This document shows, one piece after another, positions 16,969-23,816 of a stretch of DNA of 64,000 nucleotides. The stretch is from NCBI RefSeq assembly GCF_008373755.1, contig NZ_VUJV01000008.1:178279-242278 (forward strand), given 5' to 3'. Within the stretch, counting starts at the first letter, position 1, and each line of letters opens with the position of its first letter. The translations under genes and the position numbers were made by a program. The DNA comes from Nocardioides humilatus (GTDB taxonomy: Bacteria; Actinomycetota; Actinomycetes; Propionibacteriales; Nocardioidaceae). The notes under the pieces were generated by a model. It made no database searches. It was not told the origin of the DNA and worked only from the letters and a program-made list of their open reading frames with translations.

Positions 16969-19197
16969 TCAGAGACCGAACAGCCGCGCCCAGAAGCCCT
17001 TCTTCTTGGCTGGCTGACTGGCCGTCGACGTCGACGCCTTGCTATTCGGTCGAGTTTGGGTGGCCTTTGCCGGGACGCACCCCGCCGGGTAGGTGCCGCC
17101 GTAGCCAGCCTTGTGAGTAGTCGGGATCGGCTTGCCCTGCTTCATGTGCCAATCGACGTTGCCGTAGGTGATGAACGGTTTCTGGCATCGCGCGCAGAGT
17201 CGAGACAGATCCAGACTCTTGGACCGAGCTTGGCGTTCATCGTCCTTCTTCGCGCAAGCCGGGCACCGCCCGTACTTCGCCTGGCTCTTGGAGAAGGTCG
17301 TGCTGCAATCCCTGCACTGGACCATGGCGGATCGAGTTGCACCCGTCCTGCCGGCCGGCGAGACCCGACACTTGTTGCAGAGCGGCGGTACGAAGTATTC
17401 GTTCTCGTCGTCGTTCCAGATACCCGCGATGGCGTGTCGGCGTTGGCACTGCGGGCAATCAACGATCGGGGTGTCCGGCCTGAACGCCTTGTTGCGGATT
17501 GGGTAAACGTCATTCGACATGGGATCGAAGTTCGTCTTGCCCTTCAGGAACGCCTGGTAGTCCTTGAACACCGAGAGCCACTCAGCCGCAGTGGGGCGCT
17601 TCCGGTAGCGCCGTCCCTCTTTGTGGAAGGTGTGCCAGAACATGTCCTTCACCGGCTTGTGGACGTGACTCCACATGAATTTCCAGTCGCCGTCCGGCTG
17701 GTTGCGATCGTTTCTGTTCTCGTACTGGAACGCGAAGTTGCCCTCCTTGATGAGTTTCACCATGTCGCCATCCGTCCCCTTGCGCATGTAGGGGAATTGT
17801 CCGGTGATGAGGATCATGAAGAGCATGGTGGCGATGGCGAAGTTCTCGTCCTCCACGGTGCGCAGTCGCTCGGAGTAGGACGTCCCAAGCAGCGACGGCG
17901 CCGTGAACATCGGAGTTCCGACCGGACACGGGTAGCCCTCGAGTTGCCACGAGTCCGCATCGATGATGAAGACGCGCTTCTTGTCGTCAACCATCAGGTT
18001 CTTCGGGTTGATGTCTCCGAGGAGGATGTTCTGGGCGTGCAGGAAAATGACCTCCTCCAAGAACGCGATGCACACATCGACGAGGTCCTGCTTCCGCCAC
18101 TTGGGAAATGCCTCTTTGAACCGCTTCGGGTTGAAGATGGTCCGCTGAAACTCCCTACCCGCGGCCCTCGGCATGACATAGCCGACGAACTCGCCCGACT
18201 CGTTGTGCACCACGGCCGACGGCGCGCAGACGCCCATGGAGCGAATCCCCCGATGCACGAGAAGGTCGACCTTCTCCTTGCGGTGCTGGGTGACGTGGTC
18301 TTTGTCGAGGATCTTGACGACGGTGTTGCGCTGACCCTCGTACACGCTCCCTTCACCGCCCGTGCCCAACAAGGCTCCCAAGACGAAGCTGCCACGCTCG
18401 TTCGCCGAAGCCCAATGCACGAGACTCCCCTCGATCGGCAACGTGCCCACCGGCAAAAGGCTGTCGCCCCCTTTGATCTTGGCGTCCGCAGAGAACGGCA
18501 CGACTCCGCTGACTTGGGCATCCCGGCGCTTCGCCAGGAGCGTCGTCGCGCGCGGCTTCGGCGATGCGCCTTCGTCGAAGCCGAACACCTGGCGAAACTC
18601 GGCTAGCAACGGTTCGAGCACGGTCATCTCGCGCTCCCCGCCCCTTCGCTCGGCGAGCTTCTCCATCCCCTTCCGATAGAGCTCGGCGTCGCTCTCTACC
18701 GACAGCTCTCCGGTCCGGGTCGGGTAGCCAGCGACGAGTCGACGCCCCGTCTTGCGGGCAAGGAGGCGAATCCGCAGCTTGAGGGTGACGTCGAACGTGA
18801 GTAAGCACATCTCGTAGGTGTCCGCGAATTTCTCGAAGAGGGCTACGAACAGGTCGTCGGCGTAGGGGTTGGAGCCGTCCCCCAGATCTTTGCGAATCAG
18901 GCCCATCTCGCTGGCGCTTTGCAGGAACACCAGGGCGTTGGCGGCCTTGGTGGCCTTGTCGGGGTCCTTGCTGCGCAACCTCACCGAGTTCTTGTTCAGT
19001 TCGTCCTGGACCTTGGTCGGCACCACGATCGGGTTGCCGTGGGTGCGGATCGCCTCGCTGCACCGCTCAAAGAGCGGCTTCAGGCCTCCTGCGTATGACG
19101 GGCGAGTCTCCATGAAGACGTTCGTGTCAATGAGAAGCCTGCTTTGCGGCTGGACGAACTGGACTGGATCCAGTTGCTGGTAGGACGCCGAGGTCAC
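16969..19197 (-). CDS. PIN nuclease - protein kinase - zinc-ribbon fusion protein
   Basis: 742 residues with three parts. (1) Residues ~18-155 form a PIN domain, with LLIDTNVFME (Asp24, Asn26), VQDELNKNSV (Glu66), NPYADDLFVAL (Asp114/115) and CLLTFDVTLKLR (Asp136): the acidic set of VapC-like RNases looks complete. (2) Residues ~270-555 are a Ser/Thr-type kinase: LLGTGGEGSVYEG, VVKIL (Lys295), ILLGDINPKNLMV (Asp395, Asn400) and FIIDADSWQL (Asp413, DAD in place of DFG). The divergent motifs match the kinases of TerY-P triads. (3) Residues ~580-710 have paired Cys motifs: CPQC/CNKC, CRDC/CPAC and CARC. A basic tail ends GFWARLF. The usual triad kinase carries a helix-hairpin-helix module; here a PIN domain is present instead. 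The ATG overlaps the stop of the HTH gene upstream, the position expected for a PIN toxin after its antitoxin. Confidence 0.88.
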   Translation of the reverse strand: MTSASYQQLDPVQFVQPQSRLLIDTNVFMETRPSYAGGLKPLFERCSEAIRTHGNPIVVPTKVQDELNKNSVRLRSKDPDKATKAANALVFLQSASEMGLIRKDLGDGSNPYADDLFVALFEKFADTYEMCLLTFDVTLKLRIRLLARKTGRRLVAGYPTRTGELSVESDAELYRKGMEKLAERRGGEREMTVLEPLLAEFRQVFGFDEGASPKPRATTLLAKRRDAQVSGVVPFSADAKIKGGDSLLPVGTLPIEGSLVHWASANERGSFVLGALLGTGGEGSVYEGQRNTVVKILDKDHVTQHRKEKVDLLVHRGIRSMGVCAPSAVVHNESGEFVGYVMPRAAGREFQRTIFNPKRFKEAFPKWRKQDLVDVCIAFLEEVIFLHAQNILLGDINPKNLMVDDKKRVFIIDADSWQLEGYPCPVGTPMFTAPSLLGTSYSERLRTVEDENFAIATMLFMILITGQFPYMRKGTDGDMVKLIKEGNFAFQYENRNDRNQPDGDWKFMWSHVHKPVKDMFWHTFHKEGRRYRKRPTAAEWLSVFKDYQAFLKGKTNFDPMSNDVYPIRNKAFRPDTPIVDCPQCQRRHAIAGIWNDDENEYFVPPLCNKCRVSPAGRTGATRSAMVQCRDCSTTFSKSQAKYGRCPACAKKDDERQARSKSLDLSRLCARCQKPFITYGNVDWHMKQGKPIPTTHKAGYGGTYPAGCVPAKATQTRPNSKASTSTASQPAKKKGFWARLFGL

Positions 19198-19586
19198 TTG
19201 GGACCTCCGAAGGTGATGTTGCTTCGGAATTCCTCAACAGCCGCTGACGTTTCCTCGTGCTCCACCTGGCGTCGGCGTTGAAGCTCGACAATCGCCCGCA
19301 TCGGGATTCGGTGGTGTGTCCCGACCCGGACATGGTCGATGGCTCCCGATTCGACGAGCTTCATGAGCGTCGGACGTGACATGCCAAGCATGGTGGCGGC
19401 CTCGGTACTGGTGAGAAGGTCCTTCACCGGCACTACTACTGCGCCAGTCGAATGCTCCGCCTCCAGCAACTCGAGGACCTTCTCGGCACTCCTCCGTGTC
19501 AGGCTGAGAGTGACCGTGACTTCCTCGGGCGACGACTCCAACGCATCACGCAACGCCTGAACGTCGTCCGGCAGGACCTCGGGCAT
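19194..19586 (-). CDS. Excisionase-type HTH DNA-binding protein, likely antitoxin/repressor of the PIN-kinase operon
   Basis: 130 residues. The centre has LLTSTEAATMLGMSRPTLMKLVESGAI followed by GTHHRIPMRAI, the MerR-like winged HTH of excisionase-family (HTH_17) proteins. The N-terminal half is a predicted helical/beta region (LESSPEEVTVTLSLTRRSAEKVLELLE) and the C-terminus is a charged helix. In actinobacteria this architecture commonly precedes a PIN-domain toxin, acting as antitoxin and autoregulator. Here its stop overlaps the start of the PIN-kinase fusion by four bases. The five 9-bp repeats just upstream are candidate binding sites. It is the first gene of the operon; no clear consensus ribosome site is seen before the ATG at 19586. 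Confidence 0.83.
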   Translation of the reverse strand: MPEVLPDDVQALRDALESSPEEVTVTLSLTRRSAEKVLELLEAEHSTGAVVVPVKDLLTSTEAATMLGMSRPTLMKLVESGAIDHVRVGTHHRIPMRAIVELQRRRQVEHEETSAAVEEFRSNITFGGPK

Positions 19587-19615
19587 CGACCACTCCTAAC
19601 TGACACAGGTGCAAC

Positions 19616-19664
19616 TAACTGCAATAACTGCAATAACTGTAACCATGTGCAGTAAGTGCAGTCA
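19616..19664. promoter_or_regulatory. Five 9-bp repeats upstream of the island operon (putative operator)
   Basis: Three tandem copies of TAACTGCAA (19616-19624, 19625-19633, and 19634-19642 with one change) are followed after a four-base gap by two copies in the opposite orientation (GTGCAGTAA 19647-19655, GTGCAGTCA 19656-19664). They share the core TGCAGT/ACTGCA. They begin 30 bases upstream of the HTH gene start, in the A/T-richest patch nearby, where the promoter should be. Autoregulation by the excisionase-type HTH protein is the natural reading. Confidence 0.65.
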
Positions 19665-19726
19665 ACCGAAATCCGGGGTCTACAGAGAATTACGCACCGG
19701 ACTCCTGCTGGTCCGTGAAATCAGGA

Positions 19727-20653
19727 TCAGAGGTTGCCAAGATCGAGGCGTCGGGCTTCGATGGCAGCGCGTTCGCCTGCGTTGGCACGGGTGTAGCGGA
19801 TGAGCATCTCGACACGGGTCCAGCCAGCCATGGCCATCAGGCCGGACTCAGATCCGCCCGCTGCGAGCCAGCGGTGGGCAGCGGTGTGGCGGAGTCGGTG
19901 CGGCCGGAACCCGACGATGCCAGCAGGCTCGGCACGTCGGCGCAGCGAGCGGTAAAGGGCGTCGCCCACGAGGCCGCAGCCGCGTTCGCCGAGCCACAGC
20001 TGCTCGCGGTCGGCGTGGGCCTGGATGCGGCGGACGGCGAGGTAGTCGTGGATCGCGGCGGTGGTGGCCGGCCCGATGGGGATGATGCGGCCGCGTCCGC
20101 CTTTGCCGCGCTGGATGGTGACGAGGCCGGTGGCGAGTTCGAGGTCGTCGGCCGTGAGGGCGATGACTTCGCTGAGCCGGATGCCGGTTTCGACCATCAG
20201 CCGGATGATCGCTTCGTCCCGGACGTGCCGGAGCGGGCGGGGTGTCTCGGGACCGTCTGCGCCGTCGGGTCGGCAGGTGAGCAGGAGGGCACGTACTTCC
20301 GCGATGGTGAGCGGGTCGACGACGGGGTGGTCCAGCTTGGGTGACTTCATGCCCTGGAACGGAGGTGCGTCGAGGTGCCCGACTGCGGTGAGCCAGGCGG
20401 CGTAGCGGCGTACGGCTTGCTGCCGGATCCGGGCGGTGCTGGGTGAGCGGCCGGCGTCGAGCATGTCGGTGATCCAGGTCTGCAGGCTGGTGCGTCGCAT
20501 CGGCGGAAGGTCGCGGGTCTCGGCCCAGATCAGGTAGCGGCCGACGGCGTCGAGGTAGAGGGCGATCGTGGCGGGGCTCTTGCGCTCGGCGGTGAGCGCT
20601 AGCTGCCACTCCCCCATCAGTGCCTTTGCAGTGGGTGCGGTGAGGTCAGTCAT
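19727..20653 (-). CDS. Tyrosine recombinase/integrase (XerC/D-like)
   Basis: About 308 residues from the ATG at 20653; an in-frame GTG at 20686 is an alternative, and neither has a strong ribosome site. An N-terminal SAM-like core-binding domain (ALTAERKSPATIALYLDAV...RQQAVRRYAAWL) precedes the catalytic domain. The catalytic domain has ETGIRLSEVIAL (Arg), the beta-hairpin GKGGRGRIIPI (Lys), HRLRHTAAH (His-x-x-Arg), a late GW in the second-His region and IRYTRA (Tyr nucleophile). It lies between the island operon's promoter region and a truncated tRNA end, so it may move the island. It is a different type from the larger integrase at 21455-22663. Confidence 0.87.
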   Translation of the reverse strand: MTDLTAPTAKALMGEWQLALTAERKSPATIALYLDAVGRYLIWAETRDLPPMRRTSLQTWITDMLDAGRSPSTARIRQQAVRRYAAWLTAVGHLDAPPFQGMKSPKLDHPVVDPLTIAEVRALLLTCRPDGADGPETPRPLRHVRDEAIIRLMVETGIRLSEVIALTADDLELATGLVTIQRGKGGRGRIIPIGPATTAAIHDYLAVRRIQAHADREQLWLGERGCGLVGDALYRSLRRRAEPAGIVGFRPHRLRHTAAHRWLAAGGSESGLMAMAGWTRVEMLIRYTRANAGERAAIEARRLDLGNL

Positions 20654-20784
20654 GGAGACAACTGACCAGCGAGCGGTCATCGGCACGCGTTCAGCCGAGG
20701 GAGGCGGCTACGAACCCGGGCGGCGTCGAGCCTTGTCCGGATAACTCAGCCGTAAGTGGACACTTGATCAAATCTCTAAATGCT

Positions 20785-20818
20785 TTCAGGCTCGGAATCC
20801 GTAGATTCCGAGCCTGAA
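20785..20818 (-). terminator. Perfect 15-bp stem-loop terminator next to a tRNA 3' fragment
   Basis: TTCAGGCTCGGAATC (20785-20799) pairs exactly with GATTCCGAGCCTGAA (20804-20818) around a CGTA loop. In minus-strand RNA it follows two bases after the CCA of the truncated tRNA at 20821 and is followed by a short U-containing run. This is the arrangement of a native tRNA terminator, which argues that the tRNA end was once a working gene end. Confidence 0.65.
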
Positions 20819-20820
20819 TT

Positions 20821-20859
20821 TGGTAGCGGGGGCAGGATTTGAACCTGCGACCTCTGGCT
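20821..20859 (-). other. Truncated tRNA 3' end (initiator-tRNA-like), probable att relic
   Basis: Read on the minus strand this is an encoded CCA, discriminator A, acceptor strand CCCCGCT, a complete T arm (GCAGG, loop TTCAAAT, CCTGC), variable loop AGGTC and part of the anticodon stem. The sequence then diverges and no 5' acceptor or D arm follows within 60 bases. The CAGAGGTCGCAGG and CCCCGCTACCA segments resemble the 3' half of actinobacterial tRNA-fMet as I remember it. An integration event that left only the 3' end explains this best. Which tRNA gene was used is uncertain. Confidence 0.6.
20833..20852. repeat. 20-bp direct repeat, copy 1 (with 22740-22759)
   Basis: CAGGATTTGAACCTGCGACC here is identical and in the same orientation to 22740-22759 inside tRNA-Pro. 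The pair brackets an excisionase and an integrase gene 1.9 kb apart. It may be an attL/attR pair. However, the T arm is conserved among tRNAs and the flanking acceptor strands differ, so chance similarity of two tRNA ends is possible. Confidence 0.5.
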
Positions 20860-21164
20860 ACAGGATCAAGCCACAGCAAACCCACGCGCATCGCGACATG
20901 CGGGGCCTTGGCTGAGCAAAGGTGGTCGTTCACCCCGCCTGGACTCTGAGCGCCGACGCTGCCGTCCATTTGAACCGCCAGGTCATCGGCTTCAAGTACC
21001 GGCGTCATTGGAGTGCGCACTCGAGCAAGCTGGAGGCCGTCCCCCGGGCATTCCGCGTGGACAGGGGGCCTTTCGACGCCCTTGGTCCACAGGTGGCGCG
21101 GTTCGTTGTGCACACCTCCAGTCATGAGGGCAAACCTGTCCTCGTGACCACGAAGGAGCACATG

Positions 21165-21440
21165 ATGAGCACGACGATCGACACCAGCGTGGACGGCGGC
21201 ATCCTCACCATCGACCAGGCGGCGGCGTACCTCTCGATCCCGAAGGCGACCCTCTACACCTGGCGGACCCGCCGGGCCGGCTTCGGTCCGCGCGCGGTCA
21301 AGCTCGGCGGCTGCCTGCGCTACCGGCGCTCGGACCTGGACGCCTGGGTCGCGGAGCACCTCGAGAGCTTCGACGACGTCCCGGACATCCCCGTGCGGCG
21401 CGACGGCATGTCGTTGTCCCGCGCCAGCCGGCCGCGCTGA
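21165..21440 (+). CDS. Excisionase-like HTH protein (Xis/AlpA type)
   Basis: A 91-residue protein with the winged HTH LTIDQAAAYLSIPKATLYTWR followed by the wing VKLGGCLRYRRSDLDAWVAEH, typical of Xis/HTH_17 proteins encoded beside actinobacterial integrases. Two ATGs lie in tandem (21162 and 21165); AAGGAG sits 6 bases before 21165, so I choose the second. The larger open frame to 20922 has no support. It lies 14 bases upstream of the integrase gene on the same strand. Its probable role is to direct excision by binding att DNA and to regulate its own operon. It is related in fold, not closely in sequence, to the HTH protein at 19194-19586. Confidence 0.85.
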   Translation: MSTTIDTSVDGGILTIDQAAAYLSIPKATLYTWRTRRAGFGPRAVKLGGCLRYRRSDLDAWVAEHLESFDDVPDIPVRRDGMSLSRASRPR

Positions 21441-21454
21441 GGAGGGGTGACGAC

Positions 21455-22663
21455 ATGGGACACGGACGCCCGCCAACCTCGGTAGGCACCTGGGGCGCGA
21501 TCCGGACGACACGGGTCCGCGAAGGCGCCTACCGCTCGCGGACTCGGATCCGGGACAGGGACGGCGTCACAAGAGAGGTCACGGCCACAGGAACGACGAT
21601 CGCCGCGGCAGAGCGTGCGCTGCGCGAGAAGCTGGTCGACCGGGCGACACCGACCCAACAGGCGATCACCGCCGACACGAGCGTCGCGAAGCTCGCTGCA
21701 CTCTGGTTGGCCTACCTCCGCGAGGAAGGCCGCATCGAAGCCACAACGATCAACGAGTACGAGCGTGTGCTCACCAAGGTGGTCGTCCCGGAGCTTGGCG
21801 GCCTCCGCCTGCGGGAGCTGACCACCAGCCGACTCGACCTCTTCCTGGTCCGCCTGCGCGCGACGAGCACCAGCCGACAGCGCAAGACCAAGGTCGTGAT
21901 GGGGGCGATGCTGGGCTTGGCCGTCCGCCACGACGCGCTCGTGGTGAACCCCGTTCAGCAGACTTCGCGCATCCACCGGGACAGGCCAGAGACTCGTTCT
22001 CTGACGCTCCAGGATCTCAACACGGTTCGCGAGGCACTCCGAGCATGGACGTCCAAGCAGCGCCCGGGACCGAAGGCAAATGGCGACATGGCCGACATCA
22101 TCGACCTGATGCTCGCCACCGGAGCTCGCATCGGCGAGATCCTCGCACTGCGCTGGGTCGACGTCTCACTCTCAACCGTTCGCCCCAACCTGACGATCAA
22201 CGGGACCATCAAGACCGAGCCGGGGAAAGGCACCTACCGCAAGGCCACTCCCAAGTCGGACGCCAGCGTCAGGACAGTCGCTCTGCCCGACTTCGCGGTC
22301 GCTGTGCTCCAACGCCGGCGGAAGTCGAAAGGACATAACCCCGTCGACGCGGTCTTTCCAACCCGGAACGGGACCTGGCAGCAGGTCAACAACGTCGAGC
22401 GCCGCTGGAGGCAGATCCGCCAGGACACGGGCCTGGACTGGGTCACGCCCCACACCTTCCGCAAGACCGTAGCGACCCTGATCTCAGAGCGGGTCGGCGC
22501 GGAGACCGCCTCCCAACAGCTCGGCCACTCCTCCCCCGCCATCACCCGTGAGTTCTACATCTCCAAACCCGCGATCGCGGCCGACGTGGCGCATGTCCTG
22601 GAGGAACTGGCTGACCCGGACCCGGACCGCGGACCGAATACTTCGGGATTAAGTGGTGAATAG
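21455..22663 (+). CDS. Phage/ICE-type tyrosine integrase
   Basis: 402 residues. The N-terminal AP2-like arm-binding region (GAYRSRTRIRDRDGVTREVTATG) is followed by the SAM-like core-binding domain (VAKLAALWLAYLREEGRIEATTINEYE). The catalytic domain has ATGARIGEILAL (Arg), HTFRKTVAT (His-x-x-Arg), QLGHSS (His) and REFYISK (Tyr). This is the usual integrase of actinobacterial integrative elements that use tRNA genes. The 3' end of the gene points at tRNA-Pro, whose 3' end is about 70 bases away, the standard layout for a tRNA-targeting integrase. GAGGGG is placed seven bases before the ATG. It is followed by a strong terminator. Confidence 0.92.
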   Translation: MGHGRPPTSVGTWGAIRTTRVREGAYRSRTRIRDRDGVTREVTATGTTIAAAERALREKLVDRATPTQQAITADTSVAKLAALWLAYLREEGRIEATTINEYERVLTKVVVPELGGLRLRELTTSRLDLFLVRLRATSTSRQRKTKVVMGAMLGLAVRHDALVVNPVQQTSRIHRDRPETRSLTLQDLNTVREALRAWTSKQRPGPKANGDMADIIDLMLATGARIGEILALRWVDVSLSTVRPNLTINGTIKTEPGKGTYRKATPKSDASVRTVALPDFAVAVLQRRRKSKGHNPVDAVFPTRNGTWQQVNNVERRWRQIRQDTGLDWVTPHTFRKTVATLISERVGAETASQQLGHSSPAITREFYISKPAIAADVAHVLEELADPDPDRGPNTSGLSGE

Positions 22664-22682
22664 CGCCTTCGGGTTCGAAACC

Positions 22683-22726
22683 AAGACCGGCTCTGATCCG
22701 CGTTTCCGCAGGTCAGAGCCGGTCTT
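22683..22726 (+). terminator. Terminator between integrase and tRNA-Pro
   Basis: AAGACCGGCTCTGA (22683-22696) pairs perfectly with TCAGAGCCGGTCTT (22713-22726), followed by further Ts on the plus strand. It ends integrase transcription and lies 5 bases from the convergent tRNA-Pro 3' end, so it may also serve the tRNA. Confidence 0.75.
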
Positions 22727-22730
22727 TTTG

Positions 22731-22804
<74 letters not shown>

Positions 22805-22897
22805 AAGCTCCGTCCGGGATCGCCGTCCGAAGCGGTGGGAACATTACCCCAGGGCACCCGGGCTGCCGGAATCGGGATGGCGCAACCGCGTGTTCGG

Positions 22898-23716
22898 TCA
22901 GTCGTCGTTGAGGATCAGGCCGTAGCCGAACGGGAAGAAATTGAGATCCCCGTTGACCGGGTCGGTGAGCGCCACGTGGAAGTACTCGTCGATCTCGACC
23001 TCGACGTCGCCCTTGATGGCGACCTTGACGACCTTGTCCGCGACACCGGCCGGGAAGCTGACCTTGGTCGGCTTCTTGTTGACGAAGTCCTCACCGGCCT
23101 CGGCATGACCGAAGAGACCGAGGGTGTAGTACTTCACCGAGCCGGCGAAGTTCAGGTCCCCGCTGCGGTGGATCGTGAAAAGCATGTTGGTCTGCCCCGC
23201 GTCGCCCTCGACGAGCTGCGCCGAACCCATCGTGTAGACCGGAGGCTCCCCAGGGTCGTTGTTCAAGATGGTGCCCTGGGCATAGGTGTCGGTGAGCACG
23301 CTGTCCACCGGGGCGGACAAGTAGGCGTAGAAGAACTCCTCGTACTCGGGGACCTTGTCCCCTTTGATCTTCACCTTCACCGTTGCCGATGCCTGGCCCG
23401 CCTTGAACTTGATGGCCTTCGGCCTCCACGCCGTGAAGTCGCGCTTCGCGGCCGCGCTGCCCTCGGACGTCTCGAAGGTCACCGACGACGCGGCGGCCAG
23501 GTCGCCGGTGCGCGCGATGACGAAGAGGAGCGCCTGGTTGCCGGTGTCGCCCTCGGTGATGGTGACGTCGTCGATCGTGTACGTCGGCGGGGGCGCGAGA
23601 CTCGCGTCGCTGACGTCACCGTTGGCGGGCGACGTGGTCAGCGTCAGGGACGCCACGGCGAAGGACATCGCCGCGATTGAGGCGAGACGGGCGCGGGCGG
23701 AGCGGGAGCTGTTCAT
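22898..23716 (-). CDS. Secreted protein with two Calx-beta repeats
   Basis: From ATG 23716 the 272-residue protein has a signal peptide (basic NSSRSARARLASIAA, hydrophobic MSFAVASLTLTTSP). Two Calx-beta-type modules follow. The first runs from YTIDDVTITEGDTG to GTILNND; the second runs from YTMGSAQLVEGDAGQ to GLILNDD. Each has the EGD strand start, an aromatic/Tyr-rich middle (EEFFYAYL, DEYFHVAL) and the closing LNND/LNDD calcium-ligand motif. Such repeats bind Ca2+ and occur in surface adhesins and large cell-surface proteins. There is no sortase signal or membrane anchor, so it is probably released. The 100-base leader before the start contains small hairpins but no riboswitch I could confirm. 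It is transcribed after the glycosyltransferase gene on the same strand. Confidence 0.85.
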   Translation of the reverse strand: MNSSRSARARLASIAAMSFAVASLTLTTSPANGDVSDASLAPPPTYTIDDVTITEGDTGNQALLFVIARTGDLAAASSVTFETSEGSAAAKRDFTAWRPKAIKFKAGQASATVKVKIKGDKVPEYEEFFYAYLSAPVDSVLTDTYAQGTILNNDPGEPPVYTMGSAQLVEGDAGQTNMLFTIHRSGDLNFAGSVKYYTLGLFGHAEAGEDFVNKKPTKVSFPAGVADKVVKVAIKGDVEVEIDEYFHVALTDPVNGDLNFFPFGYGLILNDD

Positions 23717-23816
23717 CGTGACCCCGAATCGGAAGGGCTGCTTTGCGGCCCGATCCGCCTTACGGCCACACCTTCCTCGCGCCCGGCGAGGCGGGTCAAG
23801 AGGGAAATCCCTCGGG

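Noticed and set aside
15493-19586. Full tellurite-resistance (terZABCDE) locus
   Set aside because: No TerD-, TerC- or TerB-like protein is present in the window; only the kinase/PP2C/VWA part is related to Ter systems.
23717-23816. Leader of the Calx-beta gene contains GCAAAGC in a hairpin, reminiscent of a c-di-GMP riboswitch
   Set aside because: The stretch is too short for both GEMM hairpins and lacks the conserved P1 and tetraloop-receptor parts; a covariance-model search would be needed to revive the idea.
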